Below are positions 24,969 through 33,752 of a stretch of DNA of 64,000 bases, in pieces. Every line of letters begins with the position of its first letter. Position 1 is the stretch's first letter. The notes under the pieces were generated by a model. That model did no database searches. It saw only the letters and a list, made by a program, of their open reading frames with translations, and was not told where the DNA came from. Both the position numbers and the translations under genes were made by a program. Source of the DNA: Streptomyces populi (lineage in GTDB: Bacteria; Actinomycetota; Actinomycetes; Streptomycetales; Streptomycetaceae); assembly GCF_002911015.1 (NCBI RefSeq), contig NZ_KZ626859.1, positions 1 to 64,000 on the forward strand, read 5' to 3'.

Positions 24969-26207
24969 GTGCCCAGCCCCTACCGCGCCCTGTTCGCCGC
25001 CCCCGGTTCCAAGAGCTTCTCCGCCGCGGGCCTGCTCGGCCGGATGCCGCTGTCCATGATGGGCATCGGCGTCGTCACGATGATCTCCCAGCTGACCGGG
25101 CGCTACGGCCTCGCGGGCGCCCTGTCGGCGACCATCGCGCTGGCGGCCGCGGCGATGGGCCCGCAGGTCTCGCGACTGGTGGACCTGCACGGTCAGCGGC
25201 GGGTCCTGCGCCCGGTGACGCTCTTCGCGCTCACGGCCGCCGGGGGGCTGCTGCTCGCCGCGCACTTCGGGTGGCCGGACTGGGTCCTGTTCGCGTGCGC
25301 GGCCGGCATCGGCTCCGTCCCGAGCATCGGCGCGATGATCCGGGCCCGCTGGGCGGCGCTCTACGGAGGCACCCCGCAGCTGCACACCGCGTACTCCCTG
25401 GAGTCCGTGGTGGACGAGATCTGCTTCATCTTCGGGCCGATCATCTCCATCGGCCTGTCCACGGTGTGGTTCCCGGAGGCCGGACCGCTGCTCGCCGCCT
25501 GCTTCCTGACGGCCGGGGTCTTCTGGCTGACCTCCCAGCGCGCCACCGAGCCCCGGCCGCACCCGCGCGAACAGCACAGCGGCGGCTCGGCGCTCCGCTC
25601 GGCCGGACTCCAGGTCCTCGTGGCCACGTTCGTGGCGACCGGGGCGATCTTCGGAGCCGTCGACGTGGTCACCGTCGCGTTCGCCGAGGAGCAGGGCCAC
25701 AAGGGCGCCGCGAGCGTCGTCCTGGCCCTCTACGCGGCGGGCTCCTGCCTCGCGGGAGCCGTCTTCGGACTGCTGCACTTCAAGGGGGCCGCGGAAGGAA
25801 GGTGGCTGCTGGGCATATGCGCGATGGCCGTGAGTATGATCCCCCTCCTACTGGTCGGAAACTTGCCGTTCCTGGCCGTGGCGCTGTTCGTTGCGGGCCT
25901 GTCCATCGCTCCCACGATGATCACGACGATGTCCCTCATCGAGCAGCACGTACCTCGCGCGAAATTGACCGAAGGCATGACCTGGGTGAGCACAGGACTC
26001 GCGGTCGGGGTCGCGCTCGGCTCCTCCGTGGCCGGCTGGGTGATCGACTCCGCCGGCGCGAAAGCCGGGTACGGGGTTCCGGCGGTGTCCGGGGCCGTCG
26101 CGGTCGCGGTCGGTTTCCTCGGGTACCGCCGGCTCAGCAGGCCGGTTCTGCAGCGGGGAGGGTCTCATGAGCACCGCAGTGAGCGAGAAGAGCGGCACGT
26201 GGCGTAA
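24969..26207 (+). CDS. MFS transporter, probable efflux
   Basis: This 412-residue protein has 12 predicted helices, the MFS motif-A region after TM2 (QVSRLVDLHGQRRVLRP) and a charged central loop (ATEPRPHPREQHSGG). The segment YSLESVVDEICFIFGPI (TM4-5) is typical of actinobacterial drug-efflux-like MFS proteins. The substrate is unknown. The GTG at 24969 is preceded by GGAG. Its last 41 bp overlap the following oxidase gene in another frame (ATG at 26167), so the two are translationally linked and probably cotranscribed. Confidence 0.8.
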   Translation: MPSPYRALFAAPGSKSFSAAGLLGRMPLSMMGIGVVTMISQLTGRYGLAGALSATIALAAAAMGPQVSRLVDLHGQRRVLRPVTLFALTAAGGLLLAAHFGWPDWVLFACAAGIGSVPSIGAMIRARWAALYGGTPQLHTAYSLESVVDEICFIFGPIISIGLSTVWFPEAGPLLAACFLTAGVFWLTSQRATEPRPHPREQHSGGSALRSAGLQVLVATFVATGAIFGAVDVVTVAFAEEQGHKGAASVVLALYAAGSCLAGAVFGLLHFKGAAEGRWLLGICAMAVSMIPLLLVGNLPFLAVALFVAGLSIAPTMITTMSLIEQHVPRAKLTEGMTWVSTGLAVGVALGSSVAGWVIDSAGAKAGYGVPAVSGAVAVAVGFLGYRRLSRPVLQRGGSHEHRSEREERHVA

Positions 26208-27486
26208 CTGGGCGGGAAACGTCACCGCCCTTCCCGCACGGGAGGTCACCCCTGCCTCGGTGGACGAACTCTCCGCCGCCGTGCGCAAGGCGGCCGAGGA
26301 CGGTCTGACGGTGAAGGCCGTCGGCACCGGGCACTCCTTCACGGCCGCCGCCGCGACCGACGGCGTGTTGATCCGGCCTCAGCTGTTGACCGGGATCCGC
26401 AAGATCGACCGTACGGCCATGACGGTCACGGTCGAGGCGGGCACCCCGCTCAAGAGGCTCAACACGGCTCTCGCGCGCGAGGGTCTGTCGCTCACGAACA
26501 TGGGCGACATCATGGAGCAGACGGTCTCGGGGGCGACCAGCACCGGAACCCACGGCACCGGGCGCGACTCCGCCTCGATCGCCGCGCAGATCAAGGGGCT
26601 CGAACTGGTGACGGCGGACGGGTCGGTGCTGACCTGCTCCGAGAGCGAGAACCCGGAGATCTTCGCGTCGGCCCGCATAGGCATCGGCGCCCTGGGGATC
26701 GTCACCGCGATCACCTTCTCCGTGGAGCCCCTCTTCCTGCTCACGGCCCGCGAGGAGCCGATGAGTTTCGACAAGGTCATGACCGATTTCGAGGAACTCT
26801 TCACCGAGAACGAGCACTTCGAGTTCTACTGGTTCCCCCACACCGGGAACTGCAACACCAAGCGCAACAACCGCAGCGCCGGTCCCGAGAACCCGGTGGG
26901 CCCCGTCCGCGGCTGGATCGAGGACGAGTTCCTCTCCAACGGCGCCTTCCAGGTGGCCAATCTGCTCGGCCGGGCCGTTCCCGCCGCCATCCCCTCGATC
27001 GCCGGGATCTCCAGCCGCGCGCTGTCCGCCCGGACCTACACCGACATCCCGTACAAGGTCTTCACCTCTCCCCGCCGCGTGCGGTTCGTGGAGATGGAGT
27101 ACGCGGTTCCGCGCGAGGCCCTCGTCGAGACGCTGCGCGAGCTGAAGTCGATGGTCGACAGTTCGACCCTGCGGGTCAGTTTCCCCGTGGAGGTGCGGAC
27201 GGCTCCCGCCGACGACATCACCCTCTCGACGGCGTCCGGGCGGGAGAGCGCGTACATCGCCGTCCACATGTTCAGGGGCACCCCCTATCAGGCGTACTTC
27301 ACCGCGGCCGAGCGGATCTTCACCGCGCACGAGGGCCGACCGCACTGGGGCAAGGTGCACACCCGCGACGCGGAGTACTTCTCCCGGGTCTATCCGCGCT
27401 TCGGCGAGTTCACCGCGCTGCGGGATCGACTCGATCCGGACCGGCGCTTCGCGAATGACTACCTGCGGAGGATTCTGGGGCCGTGA
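26167..27486 (+). CDS. FAD-linked D-arabinono-1,4-lactone oxidase family protein
   Basis: This 439-residue protein has an N-terminal FAD-binding (PCMH) domain with VGTGHSFTAAAATDGVLI, the GDIMEQTVSGATSTGTHGTG region contacting FAD, and the C-terminal ALO domain ending HTRDAEYFSRVYPRFGEF and DRRFANDYLRRILGP. Relatives oxidise aldonolactones, such as gulono-lactone or arabinono-lactone, or sugar alcohols such as xylitol; the actual substrate is not evident. The His in STGTHGTG fits a covalent or close FAD contact. The start overlaps the MFS gene by 41 bp with a GGGAGGG ribosome-binding site inside that gene. The last 77 bp overlap, tail to tail, the opposing gene that ends at 27410. Confidence 0.85.
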   Translation: MSTAVSEKSGTWRNWAGNVTALPAREVTPASVDELSAAVRKAAEDGLTVKAVGTGHSFTAAAATDGVLIRPQLLTGIRKIDRTAMTVTVEAGTPLKRLNTALAREGLSLTNMGDIMEQTVSGATSTGTHGTGRDSASIAAQIKGLELVTADGSVLTCSESENPEIFASARIGIGALGIVTAITFSVEPLFLLTAREEPMSFDKVMTDFEELFTENEHFEFYWFPHTGNCNTKRNNRSAGPENPVGPVRGWIEDEFLSNGAFQVANLLGRAVPAAIPSIAGISSRALSARTYTDIPYKVFTSPRRVRFVEMEYAVPREALVETLRELKSMVDSSTLRVSFPVEVRTAPADDITLSTASGRESAYIAVHMFRGTPYQAYFTAAERIFTAHEGRPHWGKVHTRDAEYFSRVYPRFGEFTALRDRLDPDRRFANDYLRRILGP

Positions 27487-28204
27487 CGGTCGCGCTGGGT
27501 GCGGGAGCCGGGGTCCCGTCCCCGGCCTCCGGCGCCGAGGACGCGCCGTCCCCCGGGGTCGGCACGGCGGTCGCGCCGTCGTCGGCACCGCCGCCGTCGC
27601 CCGTGCCGGCCGAGCCGGCACCGTCGGCGGACGGCGTCGGCTCCTCCCGGGAAACGGACGGCGAGGACGGCGAGGACCCGGTCGACGGTGCCGTACCGGA
27701 CCCCGAGCTCCCCGAGCCCGCGGTGTGCCCCTTGAAGGCGTCGCCGACCGTCGTGCTCGCGCCGTCGCCGCTGAAGCTCCGCCCCGAGACCGTCTCGTAC
27801 GTGGTGATTCCGGCCATCGTGACGCCGAAGACGAGAGCGGTCGCGACCAGCGGCCTCTTCCAGCTCTTGACCCGCGCGCGGTAGACGGTCCCTTCGGTGA
27901 ACTCGCCAAGAGGACCGGGCAGCGGCCGGGGCTTCGGTCTCGCCGGCACCGTCACGTCACGGATCTGTTCGCCGGTGCGCCTGAAGAAGTGCTGGAAGAG
28001 CGTCCCCCCGCAGGTGGCGACCACGCTGACCAGCCCGGCGCCCAGGATCGTCCCGTAGACGCCGAAGTAGGACGCGAGTTTCGCCGCGACCACCGCGGCG
28101 ACCGCGCTCCCCGCCACCTGAGGGACGCTCAGGTCCAGTCGCCTCTTCCTCGGTTCCACGTCGGCACCCGGCTGCTCGCCGCCGACATCCGGCTTCTCAC
28201 GCAT
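27410..28204 (-). CDS. Membrane protein with a Ser/Gly/Pro-rich low-complexity tail
   Basis: This 264-residue hypothetical protein has a charged start (MREKPDVGGEQPGADVEPRK), an amphipathic to hydrophobic region (VPQVAGSAVAAVVAAKLASYFGVYGTILGAGLVSVVA), a basic Pro-rich linker, one clear transmembrane helix (PLVATALVFGVTMAGITTYE) and an exported, low-complexity tail of about 110 residues made mostly of Ser, Gly, Ala, Pro, Asp and Glu. Similar proteins are common upstream of sepH in Streptomyces. The function is unknown. The ATG at 28204 starts the acidic head. The frame runs 77 bp into the opposing oxidase gene; a C-terminus shortened by frameshift cannot be excluded. Confidence 0.6.
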   Translation of the reverse strand: MREKPDVGGEQPGADVEPRKRRLDLSVPQVAGSAVAAVVAAKLASYFGVYGTILGAGLVSVVATCGGTLFQHFFRRTGEQIRDVTVPARPKPRPLPGPLGEFTEGTVYRARVKSWKRPLVATALVFGVTMAGITTYETVSGRSFSGDGASTTVGDAFKGHTAGSGSSGSGTAPSTGSSPSSPSVSREEPTPSADGAGSAGTGDGGGADDGATAVPTPGDGASSAPEAGDGTPAPAPSATVTAPESSAGSHSRSAGPDRVDPAAR

Positions 28205-28676
28205 TCCCGGACCTTGCCTGCCTTTCCCGTACTTGATCGACCGATCGTACGAGAAAGGGACGTACGGGCGAAACGATTGGTTCCGTTTCTGCCGATTACG
28301 TGAAGTGCGCCACGCCCGACACCCACCGAAAGGACGTCCGGATCGGCCAACTGGCACCCCTCGCCAGAAGTTGGGCCGCGTGCCGATCCACGCATGTGGC
28401 CCGAATGGAGTACTGTTGCGAGCCCTGGGTCCGGACTCCCGCCAGGGTGTCCGGGGCCTGCAGGACCACCGGGAGGGGGGCTCGTTGCACAGGGTGATGG
28501 AGTTCGTCACTTAGCGTTGCGAATAGGTAACCGTGCCATAACGGCAACCCCGGGCCCGCGCCCGACACGCCGGGCAACTCGGCAAGGTTGTGGCAGGCTG
28601 CACCCGGGCAGGCCACACTCGACTAGCGGAAGCAGCGACGCACGTGACGTCGGCAGGCACCACCCGGGAGGTCCCC
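28205..28676. other. Divergent promoter region upstream of sepH
   Basis: This 472-bp spacer between two divergent genes contains an AT-richer block around 28215-28310 and a second around 28500-28540, which are probable promoter regions. Frames crossing it are short and lack ribosome-binding sites and the expected third-position bias. I see no RNA gene or clear palindrome. Confidence 0.45.
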
Positions 28677-29729
28677 ATGCCCGAACTGCGTGTCGTGGCC
28701 GTCTCTAACGACGGCACACGGCTGGTGCTGAAGGCTGCGGACAGTACGGAATACACGCTTCCGATCGACGAGCGGCTGCGCGCCGCCGTACGCGGCGACC
28801 GTCCCCGCCTCGGCCAGATCGAGATCGAGGTGGAGAGCCATCTCCGCCCCCGTGACATCCAGGCGCGTATACGCGCCGGCGCCTCCGCGGAGGAAGTCGC
28901 CCAGCTCGCCGGCATCCCCGTCGACCGCGTACGCCGTTTCGAGGGACCCGTGCTGGCCGAGCGCGCCTTCATGGCCGAGCGCGCCCGGAAGACTCCCGTG
29001 CGCCGTCCCGGGGAGAACGCCGGTCCCCAGCTCGGCGAGGCCGTCCAGGAGCGGCTGCTGATCCGGGGTGCCGAGAAGGACACCGTCCAGTGGGACTCCT
29101 GGCGCCGTGACGACGGCACCTGGGAAGTCCTGCTGGTCTACCGCGTCGCGGGCGAACCGCACGCCGCGAGCTGGACCTACGACCCGCCCCGGCGGCTCGT
29201 CCAGGCCGTCGACGCCGAGGCGCGCTCGCTGATCGGCGAGTCCGACGACCTCGCGGCGCCCGAGCCGAGCTTCCCGTTCGTGCCGCGGATCGCACGGCTG
29301 CCCCGCGACCGTCCGCTGGATCGCGCCCTGGACCGGCAGTCGGAGCGTCCGAGCCTGCCCCCGGCCTCCCCGGAACCGGCCGAGGAGACCGAGGACCGGG
29401 ACTCGCTGACCAGTCTCCTGGAGGCGGTGCCCAGCTTCCGGGGCGACATGGTGGTGCCCGAACGGCCCGCCCCCGCCGAGCGGACCGACGCCGAGGAGCC
29501 CGCACCGGAGTCCGAGGAGGAGGAGCCCCCGGCTCCCGCGGCCTCGGCGGGTGCCGGTTCCGCGTACGCGGACGTGCTCATGCCCCGCTCGGTGGGCAGT
29601 CACCGCGACCGGCTCGTCGGGGCGACCGACCGCCAGGCCGAGGCCGACGGGGTCCGTCCGGGCCGCAGGGCGGCCGTCCCGAGCTGGGACGAGATCGTCT
29701 TCGGCACGCGGCGGAAGAAGCAGGACTGA
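28677..29729 (+). CDS. sepH: SepH, FtsZ-binding cell-division protein
   Basis: This 350-residue protein is recognisable from its N-terminal DUF3071 domain (MPELRVVAVSNDGTRLVLKA, then DERLRAAVRGDRPRLGQIEI) with an embedded helix-turn-helix-like segment (IRAGASAEEVAQLAGIPVDRVRRFEGPV), a long disordered acidic middle and the conserved C-terminal peptide VPSWDEIVFGTRRKKQ. SepH (SCO5855 in S. coelicolor) stimulates FtsZ assembly and is needed for regular septation in vegetative hyphae and sporulation. The ATG at 28677 is preceded by GGGAGG. It is a single-gene unit closed by a long hairpin, and the sulfurtransferase converges on it. Confidence 0.93.
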   Translation: MPELRVVAVSNDGTRLVLKAADSTEYTLPIDERLRAAVRGDRPRLGQIEIEVESHLRPRDIQARIRAGASAEEVAQLAGIPVDRVRRFEGPVLAERAFMAERARKTPVRRPGENAGPQLGEAVQERLLIRGAEKDTVQWDSWRRDDGTWEVLLVYRVAGEPHAASWTYDPPRRLVQAVDAEARSLIGESDDLAAPEPSFPFVPRIARLPRDRPLDRALDRQSERPSLPPASPEPAEETEDRDSLTSLLEAVPSFRGDMVVPERPAPAERTDAEEPAPESEEEEPPAPAASAGAGSAYADVLMPRSVGSHRDRLVGATDRQAEADGVRPGRRAAVPSWDEIVFGTRRKKQD

Positions 29730-29736
29730 CCGGAGT

Positions 29737-29783
29737 CACGGCGACGGGTCCCGCACCGGATCGGTGCGGGACCCGTCGCCGTG
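29737..29783 (+). terminator. Hairpin terminator after sepH
   Basis: A perfect 22-bp stem (29737-29758 with 29762-29783) with a 3-nt loop begins 8 bp after the sepH stop and can also serve the convergent sulfurtransferase gene (stop 29812). Confidence 0.75.
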
Positions 29784-29811
29784 CGCGTCGGCGCGAGTGA
29801 CGCCGCAGGCG

Positions 29812-30639
29812 TCACTGCGGGTCGGGGCCCACCGCGACGGGGCGGTCTCCGTCCCGGGACCACTCCGACCACGAACCCACGTACAGCGCCGCGGGAACCC
29901 CGGCCACGGCGAGGGCCAGCACCTCATGGGCGCCCGAGACCCCGGAGCCGCAGTAGACGCCGACCTCGGTCGCCGGTGTCACGCCGAAGGACTTGAAGCG
30001 GTCGGCGAGTTCGGCCGACGGCAGGAACCGTCCGTCCTCCGTGACGTTCTCGGAGGTGGGCGCGGAGACGGCACCCGGGATGTGACCGCCGACCGGATCG
30101 ATCGGCTCGACCTCGCCCCGGTACCGCTCCCCCGCGCGGGCGTCCAGCAGCAGCCCGGTGCGGGCGAGCGCGGCCGCACCGTCCGCGTCGAGCGACGGCC
30201 GGGCACCGGCCGTCGGCACGAACGTCCCGGGCGCGGGTGAGGGGATCTCCGAGGACACCGGTCCGCTCCAGGCGGCGAACCCGCCGTCAAGCACGCGTAC
30301 CGAGGGGTGACCCGAATAGCCCAGCAGCCACCAGGCGCGCGCGGCGGCCCAGCCCTGCCCGCCGTCGTACACGACGACGTCACGGTTCTCGGACACTCCC
30401 GCGGCCCGCATCGCCGCGCCGAAGAGCTCGGGGTCGGGGAGCGGATGCCGGCCCGCCGCACCGGCCGGACCAGCGAGTTCGGAGTCCAGGTCGACGAAGA
30501 CGGCACCGGGGATGTGCGCGTTCTCGTACTCGGAGCGCAGGTTGGGACCGCCCAACCGCCAGCGGACGTCGAGGAGCACCGGCGGGTTCGGCCCGGCCAG
30601 GTCACTGGCGAGTTCGGGTGCCGTGATGATGGCGTTCAT
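29812..30639 (-). CDS. Two-domain rhodanese-type sulfurtransferase
   Basis: This 275-residue protein consists of two rhodanese domains. The N-terminal one (LLDVRWRLGGPN, HIPGAVFVDLDSEL, VVVYDGGQGWAAARAWWLL) has Asp/Gly in place of the catalytic cysteine. The C-terminal one (LLDARAGERYRG, GHIPGAVSAPT) carries the active-site loop CGSGVSG (in VGVYCGSGVSGAHE). This arrangement fits a thiosulfate or 3-mercaptopyruvate sulfurtransferase (SseA type); the loop sequence is closer to the mercaptopyruvate group than to CRKGVT rhodaneses. It transfers sulfane sulfur to a thiol acceptor or cyanide. The ATG at 30639 gives the start MNAIITAPEL. Confidence 0.85.
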   Translation of the reverse strand: MNAIITAPELASDLAGPNPPVLLDVRWRLGGPNLRSEYENAHIPGAVFVDLDSELAGPAGAAGRHPLPDPELFGAAMRAAGVSENRDVVVYDGGQGWAAARAWWLLGYSGHPSVRVLDGGFAAWSGPVSSEIPSPAPGTFVPTAGARPSLDADGAAALARTGLLLDARAGERYRGEVEPIDPVGGHIPGAVSAPTSENVTEDGRFLPSAELADRFKSFGVTPATEVGVYCGSGVSGAHEVLALAVAGVPAALYVGSWSEWSRDGDRPVAVGPDPQ

Positions 30640-30953
30640 GACCCCATCCTCGCGCACGGGGTGGCCGCTTCGACCGTGTCGGGCTACTCTGCTCCGCCGT
30701 GCGGCCCCGATCACCGGACGTATGGGATCGGGCACATGCTGTACAACTGATGGCCACCACACGGCGATCGCTCCGCGACGGACGGCGGATCGGACGTCCC
30801 CCGTCCCGCACAGCTCGACGGCGGCACGGACGGGACGCACGGCATGACCGGTGGTGCGGGCATCGGCACGGGGCGTGCACGGACGCGACCGGGTACGCGT
30901 GTTCGCAGGCGGAAGGTGACCGGCCACCGCGAGGGGCCGAGAAGAGAGTGACG
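30640..30953. other. Divergent spacer, sulfurtransferase and VOC genes
   Basis: This 314-bp spacer holds the promoters of both flanking genes. The open frame that runs through it in phase with the VOC gene is extremely Arg-rich and lacks a ribosome-binding site, so I treat it as non-coding. No palindrome or RNA gene is apparent. Confidence 0.45.
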
Positions 30954-31754
30954 ATGACCGAGGCACGGGAATCGGCCGACCCGAACGGCACCACGCACGC
31001 CCGGCACACGCCCGGGTCACCCTGCTGGGTGAGCCTGATGACGCATGAGACGGCCGCGACCCAGGACTTCTACGGAACACTGTTCGGCTGGGAGTTCCAG
31101 CCCCGTCCCCCGCGGACCGGCTCCTACGCGTGGGCGCTTCTCGACGGCCACGAGGTGGCCGGGATCGGCCAGTTGCCGCCGGACCGGCACCTGCCGGTCG
31201 CGTGGACGCCCTACTTCGCCTCGGCCGACGTGGACCGGACCGCCGAGACGGTACGGCACAGCGGCGGAACCGTGGGCGTGGGCCCGCTGGACGCCGGGGC
31301 CGGCCGCCTGGCGATCGCCTCCGACCCGTCGGGCGCCGTCTTCGGCATCTGGCAGGGGGTGGCCCGGCCGGGCACGGGGATCACCGGCGTGCCCGGCACC
31401 CCGGCGTGGAACGAGCTCGTGACGCGCGACACCGAGAGCGTCGTCAAGTTCTACGAGGGGGTCTTCGGCTACGAACTGGAACCGGCCGTCTCGGCCGACT
31501 TCGATCATGTGGCCCTGCGCATCGACGGCCGGCCGGTGGCCGGCGTCCACGGCGTCGGGAACGCCCTGCCGCGCGACCGGGGCCCGCACTGGCTGACGTA
31601 CTTCGAGGCCGCCGAAGTGGACGGCGCCGTCCGCCGCGTCACGGAACTGGGCGGGCGTCTCCTGCGGGCGGCGCACGACTCCCCGTACGGCCGCGTGGCG
31701 ACGGTGGCGGACCCGGAGGGCGCGGTCTTCTCGCTGATCCGTACCGTCACCTGA
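30954..31754 (+). CDS. VOC (glyoxalase/dioxygenase) family protein with two domains
   Basis: This 266-residue protein is composed of two tandem VOC modules (about 20-135 and 145-262), each with the beta-alpha-beta-beta-beta pattern: TQDFYGTLFGWEFQ and SVVKFYEGVFGYELE start the two halves, and ASDPSGAVFGIWQG and VADPEGAVFSLIR end them. Similar Streptomyces proteins were described as hydroxylase-like or bleomycin-resistance-like, but metal ligands are incomplete here (few His/Glu), so a catalytic role is uncertain and ligand binding is possible. The ATG at 30954 is favoured; a GTG two codons upstream is the alternative. Confidence 0.75.
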   Translation: MTEARESADPNGTTHARHTPGSPCWVSLMTHETAATQDFYGTLFGWEFQPRPPRTGSYAWALLDGHEVAGIGQLPPDRHLPVAWTPYFASADVDRTAETVRHSGGTVGVGPLDAGAGRLAIASDPSGAVFGIWQGVARPGTGITGVPGTPAWNELVTRDTESVVKFYEGVFGYELEPAVSADFDHVALRIDGRPVAGVHGVGNALPRDRGPHWLTYFEAAEVDGAVRRVTELGGRLLRAAHDSPYGRVATVADPEGAVFSLIRTVT

Positions 31755-31763
31755 TTCCGCGAG

Positions 31764-31807
31764 CCGTCCGGCCCGGTGCTCCGGCGGCCCGGCACCGGGC
31801 CGGACGG
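31764..31807. terminator. Bidirectional hairpin between VOC and thymidine kinase genes
   Basis: A perfect 16-bp stem (31764-31779 with 31792-31807) with a 12-nt loop lies between convergent genes (stops at 31754 and 31872). Confidence 0.65.
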
Positions 31808-31871
31808 AGGACACCGGGACGAGCACCGGGCTCGGGGCCGGACCTTCGGGAACCGCTCCCGGAAACGGGCC

Positions 31872-32519
31872 TCAGGCCGAGGCGATCGGCAGGACGTCGG
31901 GGGACAGGGCGCTCGCGCGGGCCGTGGCGGCCGTCATACGGCGCCGGTGGTGCCGGCGGCACAGGACCTCGTAGCCGATGTTCTCGGGCTGGTTGACGTC
32001 GCCGACGACGACCTGGGCGCCTTCGACGACCATCTCGCCGCCCACGGTGCGGGCGTTGTGCGTGGCGCGGGCGCCGCACCAGCACAGGGCCTCGACCTGG
32101 AGGACCTCGACCCGGTCCGCCAGCTCGACGAGGCGCTGGGAGCCCGGGAAGAGCTTGGAGCGGAAGTCGGTGGTGATCCCGAAGGCGAAGACGTCGACAT
32201 CCAGGTCGTCCACCACACGGGCCAGTTGGTCGATCTGCGCGGGGGCCAGGAACTGCGCCTCGTCCGCGATCACGTAGTCCGCCCGGCCGCCCTGCGAGAG
32301 GTGGTCCACCAGATACGCGTACAGGTCCTGGTCGTCCGCCACCTCGACCGCGTCGGTGACCAGACCGAGGCGCGAGGAGAGCTTGCCCTCGCCGGCGCGG
32401 TCGTCACGCGTGAAGATCATGCCCTGCAAGCCCCGCGCCGAGCGGTTGTGCTCGATCTGGAGAGCCAGCGTGGACTTCCCGCAGTCCATCGTTCCGGAGA
32501 AGAACACCAGCTCGGGCAT
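31872..32519 (-). CDS. tdk: Thymidine kinase (type II)
   Basis: This 215-residue enzyme phosphorylates deoxythymidine with ATP in nucleotide salvage. The P-loop (SGTMDCGKSTLA, residues 8-19), the DEAQF Walker-B-like motif, and the lasso and zinc-ribbon region (ALCWCGARATHNARTV and VLCRRHHRRR) all match bacterial type II Tdk. The start ATG at 32519 gives the family N-terminus (MPELVFFSG); a TTG 8 codons upstream lacks a ribosome-binding site. It lies 45 bp downstream of the phosphodiesterase-type gene on the same strand and is probably cotranscribed with it. Confidence 0.9.
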   Translation of the reverse strand: MPELVFFSGTMDCGKSTLALQIEHNRSARGLQGMIFTRDDRAGEGKLSSRLGLVTDAVEVADDQDLYAYLVDHLSQGGRADYVIADEAQFLAPAQIDQLARVVDDLDVDVFAFGITTDFRSKLFPGSQRLVELADRVEVLQVEALCWCGARATHNARTVGGEMVVEGAQVVVGDVNQPENIGYEVLCRRHHRRRMTAATARASALSPDVLPIASA

Positions 32520-32564
32520 GGAGAGTTGAGCACCTTTCGGCAAGGGGGAAAGAAGGGTGGGGCG

Positions 32565-33752
32565 TCAGGAGCGTACTTGGAGGAGGGGCACCAGTTGCTC
32601 GGCCGGGGTCATCGAGCCGTGGTTGCCGACCATCAGCGACTCCTTCGGCTCCCGCTCGGACGCGATGATCAGGACGTCGTCCCGGGCGGCGGCGATGACG
32701 TCGCCCAGCCGGCCGTACACCCGCTCGTCGACCCGGGGACCGAACCAGCCCGCCTCGATCGCCTCGTCGCGGGAGGCGACCCAGAACTGCTCGCCCAGGA
32801 CCTCGCGCCAGCAGGTCAGCACGTCCGCCTCGGCCCCGGGGACCGCGTACACGTGGCGGGCGCGGCCCTCGCCGCCCAGCAGGGCGACCCCGGCGCGCAG
32901 CTCCCAGTCCTCGTCGAAGTCGATGCGGTGCTGCTCGTCGAACGGGATGTCGATCATGCCGTGGTCGGCCGTGACGTACAGCGCCGAGCGCGGCGGCAAC
33001 TGCTCCGCGAGGCGCTGGACCAGCCGGTCGACGTACATGAGCTGGCCGCGCCAGGGATCGGAGTCGACGCCGAAGCGGTGGCCCTTGCCGTCCACCTCCG
33101 CGTAGTACGTGTAGACCAGGGAGCGGTCACCGGCGGCCAGTTGCTCGGCGGCGAGGTCCACGCGTTCCTCGCCGGACAGCCGGCCGTGGAACGTCCCGCC
33201 GCTCAGCGCGATCTTCGTCAGCGGCGTGTTCTGGAAGGTCGGCGAGGAGACCTGGGCGGTGTGCACACCGGCCGCGTCGGCCAGCTGGAAGATCGTGGGG
33301 TAGGGCTGCCAGGCGCGCGGCTCGGTCCACGGGTTCCAGCGGAGCTGGTTCATCAGCTCGCCGGTGGCGGGGTTGCGCGCGGTGTAGCCGGGCAGGCCGT
33401 GGGCGCCCGGGGGCAGGCCGGTGCCCACGGAGGCGAGCGAGGTCGCGGTGGTGGCCGGGTAGCCGGCGGTGATCGGACGTCCGGTGCCGCCGCGCGAGGA
33501 CGCGAGGAGCGACGTCATGAAGGGTGCCTCGTCCGGGTGAGCCTTGAGCTGCTCCCAGCCGAGACCGTCGATCAGGAACACGCAGTTCCGGTCGGCCGCG
33601 GTCAATTCGGTCATGGCGGCGGTCGCACCGGGCACGGACATGCCGGCGGCGAGCGTGGGCAGCAGATCGGCCAGCGAACCGGCGCCGTACTCGGGAACGG
33701 GGGCGGAGTCGACGGCGAGCGGTTCCGGGTGGTCCCAGGTGGGCAGGGCCAT
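32565..33752 (-). CDS. Alkaline phosphatase superfamily (nucleotide pyrophosphatase-type) protein
   Basis: This 395-residue protein has the metal-binding core of the nucleotide pyrophosphatase/phosphodiesterase family: FLIDGLGWEQL for the first Asp, the nucleophile region YPATTATSLASVGTGLPPGAHGLPGY, the YYAEVDGKGHRFG Asp/His site, and VTADHGMIDIP and VGNHGSM for the last ligands. No signal peptide is seen, so it is cytoplasmic. It should hydrolyse phosphodiester or pyrophosphate bonds; the substrate is unknown. Its ATG overlaps the DUF5998 stop by 1 nt (TGATG at 33750-33754), which couples the two genes. Confidence 0.85.
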   Translation of the reverse strand: MALPTWDHPEPLAVDSAPVPEYGAGSLADLLPTLAAGMSVPGATAAMTELTAADRNCVFLIDGLGWEQLKAHPDEAPFMTSLLASSRGGTGRPITAGYPATTATSLASVGTGLPPGAHGLPGYTARNPATGELMNQLRWNPWTEPRAWQPYPTIFQLADAAGVHTAQVSSPTFQNTPLTKIALSGGTFHGRLSGEERVDLAAEQLAAGDRSLVYTYYAEVDGKGHRFGVDSDPWRGQLMYVDRLVQRLAEQLPPRSALYVTADHGMIDIPFDEQHRIDFDEDWELRAGVALLGGEGRARHVYAVPGAEADVLTCWREVLGEQFWVASRDEAIEAGWFGPRVDERVYGRLGDVIAAARDDVLIIASEREPKESLMVGNHGSMTPAEQLVPLLQVRS

